Source of the DNA: Methanobacterium sp.
Lineage (GTDB): Archaea > Methanobacteriota > Methanobacteria > Methanobacteriales > Methanobacteriaceae
Length of the DNA: 10,064 nucleotides
Direction: 5' to 3'
Assembly: GCA_028682985.1 (NCBI GenBank)
Contig: JAJRAE010000220.1
Span: 1-10,064, forward strand
Positions 1 to 5,284 of this stretch are shown one piece after another. The notes under the pieces are model-generated. The model did no database searches. It saw only the letters and a list, made by a program, of their open reading frames with translations, and was not told the origin of the DNA. How positions within the stretch are numbered: position 1 is the stretch's first letter; each line of letters starts with the position of its first letter. Both the position numbers and the translations under genes were made by a program.

Positions 1-306
1 GATGGACTTAAGGCTATGGGAAAAACTAATGACGCAGTTTTATTTGGTGGAAGAACCTACTACTATGTTGAATCAGAGGAAGGAGATGATATAAAATCAT
101 TAGCTGAACAATTACCGTCATCAGCCTCAGATGGATATGGTAAGCCCTTTTTCGACGTGTTCAAGGAAGCTGAGTTTGACTTCTACAAGATAGATAAGGG
201 AATGTTCGCCCCAGCAGAAGTTGTGATAAACGATTTACGGACTGGAGAAATCTTCAAAGCAGGTTATGTTAACAGCGAACTATTGATGAAATCCTTTGGA
301 TTGTAA
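1..306 (+). CDS. mch: Methenyltetrahydromethanopterin cyclohydrolase, C-terminal part (5' end outside window)
   Basis: The reading frame is open from base 1 to the TAA at 304-306 and gives about 101 residues, beginning DGLKAMGKTNDAVLFGGR. I recognise this as the C-terminal third of Mch, including the family-typical stretches around TNDAVLFGGRTYYYV, SSASDGYGKPFFDVF and FYKIDKGMFAPAEV. The full protein is usually about 320 residues, so roughly two thirds lie upstream. Mch is a cytoplasmic enzyme that interconverts N5-formyl- and N5,N10-methenyl-tetrahydromethanopterin in the C1 branch of methanogenesis from CO2. The ATG at 16 is internal to the gene, not a start. The gene ends just before an oligo-T region and converges with the lipoprotein gene on the other strand. 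Its presence is the strongest single sign of a methanogen. Confidence 0.93.
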   Translation, partial: DGLKAMGKTNDAVLFGGRTYYYVESEEGDDIKSLAEQLPSSASDGYGKPFFDVFKEAEFDFYKIDKGMFAPAEVVINDLRTGEIFKAGYVNSELLMKSFGL

Positions 307-330
307 ATTAATTTTAAAATAAATATTTAA

Positions 331-348
331 TTTTTTTTCTCCTTTTTT
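331..348 (+). terminator. Oligo-T terminator after mch
   Basis: Two T tracts, T8 at 331-338 and T6 at 343-348, follow the mch stop by about 25 bases. Archaeal RNA polymerase terminates at such runs without needing a hairpin. No convincing stem precedes them on this strand. Confidence 0.6.
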
Positions 349-368
349 GACTTATTAATTCAGGAAAT

Positions 369-407
369 AAAAAAGATGAGGAATATTTTTATTATCCCCC
401 ATCATCT
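369..407 (-). terminator. Hairpin plus oligo-U terminator for the lipoprotein gene
   Basis: Read on the minus strand, AGATGA (407-402) pairs with TCATCT (379-374). Inside it, GGGATA (398-393) pairs with TATTCC (385-380), with one G-U pair and a three-base bulge. A seven-base loop closes the stem. The stem is followed directly by six T residues (374-369). This looks like a bacterial-style intrinsic terminator about 35 bases past the stop of the minus-strand gene. It also covers the convergent mch end. Confidence 0.6.
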
Positions 408-440
408 ATTTGGTTAATTTATCTCAGAATGCCGAATTTT

Positions 441-1154
441 TTATCCAGTTATCTGTTTAATGTTTCCTCCGCCAGTTATCTGCCGATTTATCTGGGGGTT
501 GCCTATATAGGAGATGTCTCCTGCACCATTTATTATCACATTGAGGAGATCAGATACTCGTACCACCACGTTTCCTCCGCCATCAATATTTATAACGGCG
601 TTTTTACTGGTTAAATTCCCAGCACTGTAATTACCTGCGCCGGAAATCTTTATAGTTTGGTTGGCTGTTGTTCCGGCCATGTTTAACTTTCCAGCACCAT
701 TGATGTTCACGGTTAAGAGTACCACGTTTAAATTGTTCATTGCACCCTGGCTGGCGCCGTTGATATTTATGGTTAAATTATTAGTGTTTAGGTTATCTGA
801 TTGGATCTGTCCTGCTCCATCTATCTGTATCTTGTTTAAATCTTTAACAGTTAGGTGATATTTCACTGGTTTGGTTGGTATGGGTGTATTATTTTGGTTC
901 AATATTAGCTCATTATTGTTTACAATCGGGGTGATATTTGATCCTACATTATCCTCTGCTTCAATAACCAGGCTTTCATTGTTACCCTGGGTTATTATCA
1001 GTGTACCGGTTCCACTGAGAATTACCTGGTTAAAACCGCTTACATTCTTGGTAGTATTCACCACATTTCCAGATCCTGCATTCTGAGTACCAATACATCC
1101 AGAAATAGCTATGACTCCAATTATCATTATTATTAAAAAAATATATTTCTTCAT
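441..1154 (-). CDS. Predicted lipoprotein with GIN/DUF2807-like beta-helix repeats
   Basis: 237 residues. The N-terminus is a signal peptide (KK, then a hydrophobic stretch to residue 17) ending in a lipobox, ISGC, with Cys20 as the likely lipidated residue, so the protein should sit on the outside of the cytoplasmic membrane. Residues 40-237 look like a GIN (DUF2807) domain. An I-x-G-[AG]-[GS] motif recurs at residues 111, 131, 151, 170, 190, 208 and 226, spaced 18-20 residues, with a weaker LSGTG copy at 46. This fits the rungs of a right-handed beta-helix. The protein is rich in Asn, Gly and Ile. The start ATG (1154-1152) follows a strong GGGGGGAT ribosome site ten bases upstream. It is a single gene, divergent from riboflavin synthase. 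Its molecular function is unknown; a surface, adhesive or envelope role is only an inference. Confidence 0.85.
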   Translation of the reverse strand: MKKYIFLIIMIIGVIAISGCIGTQNAGSGNVVNTTKNVSGFNQVILSGTGTLIITQGNNESLVIEAEDNVGSNITPIVNNNELILNQNNTPIPTKPVKYHLTVKDLNKIQIDGAGQIQSDNLNTNNLTININGASQGAMNNLNVVLLTVNINGAGKLNMAGTTANQTIKISGAGNYSAGNLTSKNAVINIDGGGNVVVRVSDLLNVIINGAGDISYIGNPQINRQITGGGNIKQITG

Positions 1155-1199
1155 TTCAACATATCCCCCCTAATATTCATTATTAATAGATGGTTTTAT

Positions 1200-1211
1200 C
1201 AAAATAAAAAG
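1200..1211 (-). promoter_or_regulatory. Candidate TATA region for the lipoprotein gene
   Basis: On the minus strand this reads CTTTTTATTTTG, preceded by AAA, which resembles an archaeal box A. Transcription would start about 25 bases on, near 1180, giving a leader of roughly 25 bases that contains the GGGGGGAT ribosome site. The flanking sequence is AT-rich, so chance matches are likely. Confidence 0.3.
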
Positions 1212-1277
1212 TTTATCTCATAAGCTTTCAATGATTAAATTATTAAATAAACAAATAATTCGCTAAATTAATATCAG

Positions 1278-1293
1278 TTACTATTAACAGTAA
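1278..1293. promoter_or_regulatory. Imperfect 16-bp palindrome, candidate operator before riboflavin synthase
   Basis: TTACTATTAACAGTAA reads as an inverted repeat with seven of eight half-site positions matching. It lies 68 bases before the riboflavin synthase start, just upstream of an AT-rich TATA-like stretch (AAACTTAATAAAT, 1304-1316). The location between two divergent genes fits a repressor or activator site. Some archaea control riboflavin genes with the regulator/kinase RbkR, but I cannot confirm that this matches its motif. Confidence 0.35.
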
Positions 1294-1360
1294 AAAAATC
1301 AATAAACTTAATAAATTAAAATGATTCTTATTTGAATCTAATCTTTGAGGTTGTGTATAA

Positions 1361-1819
1361 ATGAAAATAGGTATTTGTGACACTACATTTGCCAGGGTGG
1401 ACATGGCAAAATATGCTATAGAAGAGATTAAAATGCACCTGGCTAATATAAAATTCATCAGACGAACTGTTCCCGGAATAAAGGATTTACCAGTTGCTTC
1501 AAAGAAGCTAATAGAGGAAGAAGGTTGTGATATGGTTATGGCATTGGGAATGCCCGGACCTGAGAAGATCGATAAAACCTGCGCCCATGAGGCATCAATG
1601 GGATTAATTTACGCCCAGCTTATGACCAACACCCATATCATAGAAGTTTTTGTACATGAGGATGAGGGAGAGGATGGCAAGGATCTAAAGGAGCTAGCCA
1701 TAAATAGGGCCACGGAACATGCTCAGAATATTGTAAAAATGATTACAAAACCAGAGAAGTACAGTAGGGAATCAGGTAAGGGTATGAGAGAGGGGAGACC
1801 TGATGTGGGGTCTGTTTAA
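1361..1819 (+). CDS. ribC: Archaeal-type riboflavin synthase
   Basis: 152 residues, close to the usual length of the archaeal family (for example the Methanocaldococcus enzyme). The N-terminus MKIGICDTTFARVDMA is the family hallmark, followed by ALGMPGPEKID (61-71) and VHEDE (98-102). The enzyme joins two molecules of 6,7-dimethyl-8-ribityllumazine to give riboflavin. This archaeal family is related to lumazine synthase rather than to bacterial RibE and forms a pentamer in the cytoplasm. Riboflavin matters here as the precursor of FMN and FAD and, through FO, of the deazaflavin F420. The ATG at 1361 follows GAGGT (1347-1351) by nine bases. The gene stands alone, with a palindrome upstream and a T8 run after the stop. 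The last 15 or so residues are charged and glycine-rich and probably flexible. Confidence 0.93.
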   Translation: MKIGICDTTFARVDMAKYAIEEIKMHLANIKFIRRTVPGIKDLPVASKKLIEEEGCDMVMALGMPGPEKIDKTCAHEASMGLIYAQLMTNTHIIEVFVHEDEGEDGKDLKELAINRATEHAQNIVKMITKPEKYSRESGKGMREGRPDVGSV

Positions 1820-1837
1820 TTCCAAAAAAGCCCATAA

Positions 1838-1845
1838 TTTTTTTT
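1838..1845 (+). terminator. Oligo-T terminator after riboflavin synthase
   Basis: An uninterrupted T8 run lies 19 bases after the TAA stop. The TTTATATC that overlaps its 3' end also resembles a TATA box for the next gene, so the element may serve both roles. Confidence 0.5.
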
Positions 1846-1928
1846 ATATCTTTTAAGGATGTTTAAGATAATTTAATAAACCAGAAAGAACACATTATTA
1901 ATTAGAGGATTATAGGAGATGATTTCCC

Positions 1929-2249
1929 ATGAAAGAAGAGGTTTTCTACAGTAAAGGAATGAAGCATATTAAGGAAGACTATCCTGATCTTTACCAGATA
2001 AGTGTTGATACCAATGAAGTGGCCTACACCGGAAAGATGCTGGACTATAAAACCCAGAAACTTATAGCCCTTGGAATAACAGCTGCCAAGTCAGATGATC
2101 GGGCCATCAAAAAACAGATGTTGAGCAACATGCAGGAATTCGGTGTAACCAAAGATGAGATAATGGATGTCCTGAGGGTGGTTATGCTTATCGCAGGAAA
2201 ACCAGCATTTATGAAAGCTGTTAATATCCTGTACAGTATAATAGAATAG
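1929..2249 (+). CDS. Carboxymuconolactone decarboxylase (CMD) family protein lacking the redox cysteines
   Basis: 106 residues, all-helical in appearance. Residues 38-100 match the CMD/AhpD fold: LDYKTQKLIALGI, then a helix ending in QEFGVTKDEIMDVLRVVMLIAGKPAFMKAVNIL. In AhpD-type members a CxxC and a His follow the LIALG helix. Here the equivalent stretch is AAKSDDRAI and the whole protein has no cysteine, so peroxidase or disulfide chemistry is unlikely. Other methanogen members of the family that I recall also lack these residues, and their function is not known to me. The ATG at 1929 follows GGAGATGAT (1915-1923), one mismatch from the full GGAGGTGAT consensus, by five bases. It has its own flanking AT-rich spacers and is not obviously in an operon. 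Confidence 0.8.
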   Translation: MKEEVFYSKGMKHIKEDYPDLYQISVDTNEVAYTGKMLDYKTQKLIALGITAAKSDDRAIKKQMLSNMQEFGVTKDEIMDVLRVVMLIAGKPAFMKAVNILYSIIE

Positions 2250-2311
2250 TTAATAATCTAAAAAAAAATTTAAATTTTTATTTAAAATATTATTTTTTTA
2301 AAGTGATTTTT
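2250..2311 (+). promoter_or_regulatory. AT-only spacer with T7 run and ribosome site for the next gene
   Basis: Almost entirely A and T. It contains T5 at 2275-2279 and T7 at 2293-2299 (possible termination of the upstream gene) and ends in AAGTGAT (2301-2307), four bases before the ATG at 2312. TATA-like words are present, but none stands out from the background. Confidence 0.4.
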
Positions 2312-2872
2312 ATGAATTCCCAAAATGCTGGTGGCATGACCTATCATATCTGGAAACAACAGGATTATAAAATCATAGAAGATCAGTTAGATAAGGATGA
2401 TAACGGAGAAATCCTGAATAAGAAGAAAGACTATTATCTGGCCAGCACCAAAAAAATACTGACCCGATTAATGTTAGCTGCAGCCCGGATTAAAAATGCT
2501 GAAATAGCAGAAAATGAATCACAGTATCTGGATGATAAAATTTCTGATGGAATTAAATGGCTGAAAAAACTGGAAGACAACATAACAGAAGCCGGAACCA
2601 ATTCTGAATTTATAGATGCAGTATCTTATAAGGAATGGCATAGAGTTAAACTTATACCCCAATCAGTAGAGGGATATGCATTAACTCTATTACTGGAATT
2701 AGAATTAAAAAATAGCCCCAAAAATAGCGAGATTGCCATTGAAAATAATAAGAAGGCCAGGAAACTATTTGATGATGTATTAAGTTTAGATAAAAAAGAA
2801 AACATGAAAATAGCTGAAGAAAAACGTTTAGAGGCTTTTAAGAAATTGAATAGAGCTTACTATTATCTCTAA
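2312..2872 (+). CDS. Hypothetical helical protein, 186 residues
   Basis: I do not recognise this protein. It has no signal peptide, membrane segment, cysteine or known catalytic motif. It is rich in Lys, Glu, Asn and Asp and predicted to be nearly all helix. Segments with amphipathic spacing run from about residue 33 to 65 (KKDYYLASTKKILTRLMLAA onward), 70 to 95, 110 to 135 and 145 to 186. The repeated helix-turn-helix look could suit a TPR-like or other helical scaffold, but that is a guess. A GTG at 2303 is in frame, but it lies inside the GTGAT ribosome site (2303-2307), so the ATG at 2312 is the better start. Codon use resembles its neighbours. It lies directly before the promoter of the rpl15e/RNase P unit and may be limited to Methanobacteriales. 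Confidence 0.7.
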   Translation: MNSQNAGGMTYHIWKQQDYKIIEDQLDKDDNGEILNKKKDYYLASTKKILTRLMLAAARIKNAEIAENESQYLDDKISDGIKWLKKLEDNITEAGTNSEFIDAVSYKEWHRVKLIPQSVEGYALTLLLELELKNSPKNSEIAIENNKKARKLFDDVLSLDKKENMKIAEEKRLEAFKKLNRAYYYL

Positions 2873-2882
2873 AAATAATTTT

Positions 2883-2897
2883 CCCGAAAAAATCGGG
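2883..2897 (+). terminator. Small hairpin CCCGA-A5-TCGGG after the hypothetical gene
   Basis: A perfect five-base stem (2883-2887 with 2893-2897), extendable by one T-G pair, with an AAAAA loop. It starts ten bases after the stop codon. A T5 run follows at 2905-2909, but that run is also part of the candidate promoter. It may be a terminator hairpin or simply mark the end of the upstream message. Confidence 0.35.
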
Positions 2898-2914
2898 GCA
2901 AACCTTTTTAAGTA
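2898..2914 (+). promoter_or_regulatory. Candidate promoter for the rpl15e/RNase P operon
   Basis: GCAAACCTTTTTAAGTA has the form of a methanogen BRE plus TATA box, with the TATA core at 2905-2912. Transcription would start near 2930-2936, giving a leader of about 90 bases. A second TATA-like word, GTTATAAC at 2950-2957, could instead start transcription near 2978. Confidence 0.5.
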
Positions 2915-2955
2915 TCTATGGCCAACATTTGGTTACTGTAAATAATTAAGTTATA

Positions 2956-3017
2956 ACCTACTTTTTTTTGGGGATACGATCCCCTGGATGTGGCGTTAAG
3001 CTGAACAAAAAGAGGTG
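2956..3017 (+). promoter_or_regulatory. Structured leader of rpl15e: U8 tract, hairpin and possible SD-sequestering helix
   Basis: The T8 run at 2962-2969 is followed at once by GGGGATACGATCCCC (2970-2984), a six-base perfect stem with an ACG loop. In addition ACCT (2956-2959) plus CTTTTT (2961-2966) can pair with AAAAAGAGGT (3007-3016), which holds the ribosome site. That makes ten pairs with a single bulged A and encloses the hairpin. The arrangement could allow termination at U8, or masking of the ribosome site, for example by autogenous control through L15e. All of this is read from sequence; no function is shown. Confidence 0.4.
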
Positions 3018-3023
3018 TTTTTA

Positions 3024-3569
3024 GTGTATAAATATATTAGAGAAGCATGGAAAAATACTGACGAATCCTATATTAAGGAGTTAATGCAGAAGAGAGCTCC
3101 CCAGTGGAGAAAAGAAAGCGTAATACAGAGAATCGATCGACCCACTCGTCTGGACCGGGCCAGGTCCCTGGGCTATAAAGCTAAAAAGGGATATGTAGTC
3201 GTTAGAACCCGGGTCCGCAGAGGTGGAAGGAGAAAATCCAGATTCAAAGCAGGTAGACGGCCTAAAAGGATGGGTGTAACCAAGATCACTCCTAAAAAGT
3301 CCATAAAAAGAATAGCAGAGGAAAGAGTGGCCCGTAAATATCCTAACTTAGAGGTTTTGAACTCCTACTGGGTATGGGAAGATGGAAAATTCAAATTCTA
3401 CGAAGTAATCCTGGTTGACCCAAACCATCCAGCAATTAAGAATGATTCTAACATAAACTGGATTCTGGAAAAACAACACACCAACCGGGTATTCCGGGGC
3501 CTCACCAGTGAAGGCCAGAAAACCAGAGGTCTTCGAAACAGGGGTAAAGGAGCTGAAAAGGTAAGATAA
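3024..3569 (+). CDS. rpl15e: Large-subunit ribosomal protein L15e
   Basis: 181 residues, very basic. The start MYKYIREAWKNTDESYIKEL, the core DRARSLGYKAKKGYVVVRTR followed by VRRGGRRKSR, and the tail KQHTNRVFRGLTSEGQKTRG are the L15e signatures. An in-frame GTG at 3015 exists but lies inside the ribosome site GAGGTG (3012-3017). The GTG at 3024, six bases after that site, restores the conserved N-terminus MYKYIREAW and is preferred. L15e is an archaeal/eukaryotic protein of the 50S subunit that binds 23S rRNA. It is the first gene of the unit and is followed three bases later by the COG1325 gene. In many euryarchaea L15e sits at this position of the exosome/RNase P cluster. Its leader looks regulated (see 2956-3017). 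Confidence 0.95.
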   Translation: MYKYIREAWKNTDESYIKELMQKRAPQWRKESVIQRIDRPTRLDRARSLGYKAKKGYVVVRTRVRRGGRRKSRFKAGRRPKRMGVTKITPKKSIKRIAEERVARKYPNLEVLNSYWVWEDGKFKFYEVILVDPNHPAIKNDSNINWILEKQHTNRVFRGLTSEGQKTRGLRNRGKGAEKVR

Positions 3570-3572
3570 ATA

Positions 3573-3980
3573 ATGATCCATAACATCTCTTACAGAACTT
3601 TTGTTTATGGAACAGAAAATGAGGAAAAAGTGAAAACAGCCATAAAAACACTTTTTCCCAAATCCTCACCTCAAAGAGAAGAGACTGAGGGTTACTATAA
3701 AAACCTGGTACTTATTTTAACCGATAAAATCGAAAAAAATAAAGATATTAAAGATTTTATTGCTAGATCTCAGAATTTATCAGATCAGATCCTGCCTGAC
3801 CTGGATAGGAAGATGGATGATAAAGGCAATCTATTTCTTCGCTTTGATAAACAAAAAGCCTATCAGGGAGAACTAGAAATAGTTGAACATGGTGATTCCA
3901 TTCACCTTAAGATAAAACTGGCAGCCTATCCAGCCAAGAAAGAGCCTGCCCTTAAACTAGCCAGAGAGATCTGGGGGTAA
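3573..3980 (+). CDS. COG1325 RNA-binding protein, predicted exosome-associated
   Basis: 135 residues. The opening MIHNISYRTFVYGTENEEKV, the central LFPKSSPQREETEGYYKNLV and the later LFLRFDKQKAYQGELEIVEH match the family (COG1325/DUF54), which has a fold related to ribosomal protein L5. It was proposed as an exosome-linked protein from its constant place in this gene cluster. Direct evidence for membership of the purified exosome is lacking as far as I know. The DKQKAYQGE segment, common in the family, is likely to contact RNA. The ATG is three bases after the rpl15e stop with only a weak AAGGT (3558-3562) upstream, so translation is probably coupled to rpl15e. Its stop is five bases before the Rpp30 start. 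Confidence 0.85.
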   Translation: MIHNISYRTFVYGTENEEKVKTAIKTLFPKSSPQREETEGYYKNLVLILTDKIEKNKDIKDFIARSQNLSDQILPDLDRKMDDKGNLFLRFDKQKAYQGELEIVEHGDSIHLKIKLAAYPAKKEPALKLAREIWG

Positions 3981-3985
3981 CCACT

Positions 3986-4654
3986 TTGTACTATGATTTC
4001 CACATCAACAATATTAACCTGGTAGAAGAAGCAGAAAGATTGGGATATTCTGGTCTGGCCATAATAGGAGGAAATCAAGGGGAAGATAATGAATGGGAAA
4101 ATTGGGATAGACATCCTATCCAGATTTATAAATCCATTCTTATTAGGGCCAGAAATCCGGAGGATATGAGGCAAAAAGTAAAAAGATTCAGGGGAGAAGC
4201 CCAAGTGATAATGGTGCAGGGCGGTGACCAGAAGATTAACCGGGCTGCCTGTGAAGATCCCCAGGTTGATATTCTTTCAATGCCTTATTACAATCGTAAA
4301 GATTCCGGCATAAACCATGTGATGGCGCGGAAAGCATCCCAAAATGAAGTGGCTGTAGAATTAAATATAAAACATTTAAGCAGAACCAGTTCTCACCTGC
4401 AGTACAAAGTCCTGGCCCATTACCGGGAGCTTGTTAAACTTAAAAGAAAATTCAATTTCCACCTGATTATAACCAGCAACGCCCAGTCCATATACGACCT
4501 GCACTCCCCTTTAGATCTCATTGCATTGTCCAGATGTTTTGGTATGAACCAGGAAGAGGCTGTAAGCGCCTTATCTGAATCTCCCAGGAACATAATTGAA
4601 AGAAACAACACCCGAAATAAAGTAGTGGTGGATGGAGTTAAACTGGTAAACTAG
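3986..4654 (+). CDS. rnp3: RNase P protein component 3 (Rpp30)
   Basis: 222 residues, near the usual archaeal length of about 230. The N-terminus MYYDFHINNINLVEEAERLG followed by YSGLAII is the first strand-helix of the Rpp30 TIM barrel. VDILSMPYYNRKDSGINHVM, VAVELNIKHL, LIITSNAQ and DLIALSRCFGM mark later strands. The C-terminal EAVSALSESPRNIIERN is typical. In archaea Rpp30 pairs with Pop5 and together they raise the activity of RNase P RNA, which cuts the 5' leader off pre-tRNA. The start is the TTG at 3986. No in-frame ATG or GTG lies before the conserved YDFH, and GGGGGT (3973-3978), inside the end of the previous gene, is an SD-like site with one G-U pair and suitable spacing. Translational coupling with COG1325 is therefore likely. 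Confidence 0.93.
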   Translation: MYYDFHINNINLVEEAERLGYSGLAIIGGNQGEDNEWENWDRHPIQIYKSILIRARNPEDMRQKVKRFRGEAQVIMVQGGDQKINRAACEDPQVDILSMPYYNRKDSGINHVMARKASQNEVAVELNIKHLSRTSSHLQYKVLAHYRELVKLKRKFNFHLIITSNAQSIYDLHSPLDLIALSRCFGMNQEEAVSALSESPRNIIERNNTRNKVVVDGVKLVN

Positions 4655-4681
4655 TAAAATTATTATAATTAAGATTGTTCT

Positions 4682-4686
4682 GTGAT
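4682..4686 (+). promoter_or_regulatory. GTGAT ribosome site that decides the rnp2 start
   Basis: GTGAT complements the extreme 3' end of archaeal 16S rRNA (AUCACCUCCU). It lies four bases before the TTG at 4691. The GTG within it could be read as a start, but that would leave the gene without an upstream ribosome site. Confidence 0.5.
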
Positions 4687-4690
4687 TGAT

Positions 4691-5056
4691 TTGAAACTAA
4701 AAATTTTACCGCCCCATCTGCGTAACAAGAAGAGATATCTGGCTTTTGAAGTACTCTCTGAAAAGCCGATTAATCGTGAGGAAGTGATCTCCTTAATCTG
4801 GGGAGCGGCCGGAGGTCTTTACGGATCCTGCGGAGTTAGCAGCTTTGATCTGTGGGTGGTTAAGATCTGGCCATGTAAATTTAGAGAGCAAAACATTGTT
4901 AAAGGAATCCTCAGATGCAGCAGAGAAGAAGTAAGTACAGTTAGATCCATTTTTCCCTTGATAAACCGATATAAAGGTAAGAGGGTGGTTTTCCATACTT
5001 TAGGAATATCAGGAACCATAAAATCTGCTAAATCCAAATTCATAAAACCGGGTTAA
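4691..5056 (+). CDS. rnp2: RNase P protein component 2 (Pop5)
   Basis: 121 residues from the TTG at 4691. The N-terminus MKLKILPPHLRNKKRYLAFE is the Pop5 hallmark (LPPxLRxKKRY), followed by the RRM-like alpha/beta fold with LYGSCGVSSFDLWVVKIWPC and KGILRCSREEVSTVRS. KGKRVVFHTLGISGTIKSAK closes the family match. The in-frame GTG at 4682 would add three residues (MID) but overlaps the ribosome site, so I prefer TTG. Pop5 dimerises with Rpp30 and promotes catalysis by RNase P RNA. The gene follows rnp3 by 36 bases and is the last gene before a 228-base spacer, so it probably ends the first transcription unit. Four cysteines (two in the GSCG and WPC segments, one in LRCS) vary in the family and have no obvious role. 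Confidence 0.92.
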   Translation: MKLKILPPHLRNKKRYLAFEVLSEKPINREEVISLIWGAAGGLYGSCGVSSFDLWVVKIWPCKFREQNIVKGILRCSREEVSTVRSIFPLINRYKGKRVVFHTLGISGTIKSAKSKFIKPG

Positions 5057-5080
5057 AATGGTTGTTTTAATTAAAAAATA

Positions 5081-5102
5081 GGTTCTTTTTCGAATCTTTT
5101 TT
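5081..5102 (+). terminator. Double oligo-T terminator after rnp2
   Basis: T5 (5086-5090) and T6 (5097-5102) flank a CGAATC spacer about 30 bases after the rnp2 stop. The arrangement resembles the double T tract after mch and probably ends the rpl15e-rnp2 message. Confidence 0.5.
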
Positions 5103-5284
5103 ATACTCGAATTATTATATAGAATTATTGTTATTTTATTATTCCCTAATGCTACCTACAAAACCTTATGGAATTATCAACATAACAATTAGTATATTCG
5201 ATATTTAATCTGTACATTTAATATTAAAAAAAATAATTTTGTTATTCATACAATTATGCAAAAAAATTTGAGAGAGGTATAAAT
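5103..5284 (+). promoter_or_regulatory. AT-rich promoter region of the psmA-exosome operon
   Basis: No gene or RNA is visible here. Candidate TATA words are TTATTATATAG (5111-5121 area) and GTATATT (5192-5198). Other structure is an eight-base direct repeat GAATTATT (5109-5116 and 5122-5129, period 13) and a perfect 12-bp palindrome TTTAATATTAAA (5217-5228). The ribosome site AGAGAGGT (5271-5278) precedes the psmA ATG by six bases. Depending on the TATA used, the leader would be about 60 to 140 bases. The size of the gap, against near-zero spacing elsewhere, makes a promoter here likely. Confidence 0.5.

Noticed and set aside
1155..1360. FMN riboswitch ahead of riboflavin synthase
   Set aside because: The spacer is AT-rich and has none of the conserved GC-rich helices of the RFN element; a protein-binding palindrome is the better candidate.
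1243..1458. Small minus-strand frame with a hydrophobic C-terminal half overlapping the riboflavin synthase start
   Set aside because: It begins inside ribC and its hydrophobic end comes from the AT-rich spacer; no ribosome site was found.
2985..3006. Possible C/D or H/ACA guide RNA before rpl15e (a CTGA at 3001 and an ACA at 3005)
   Set aside because: There is no RUGAUGA C box upstream and no long stem ahead of the ACA; the short words are expected by chance.
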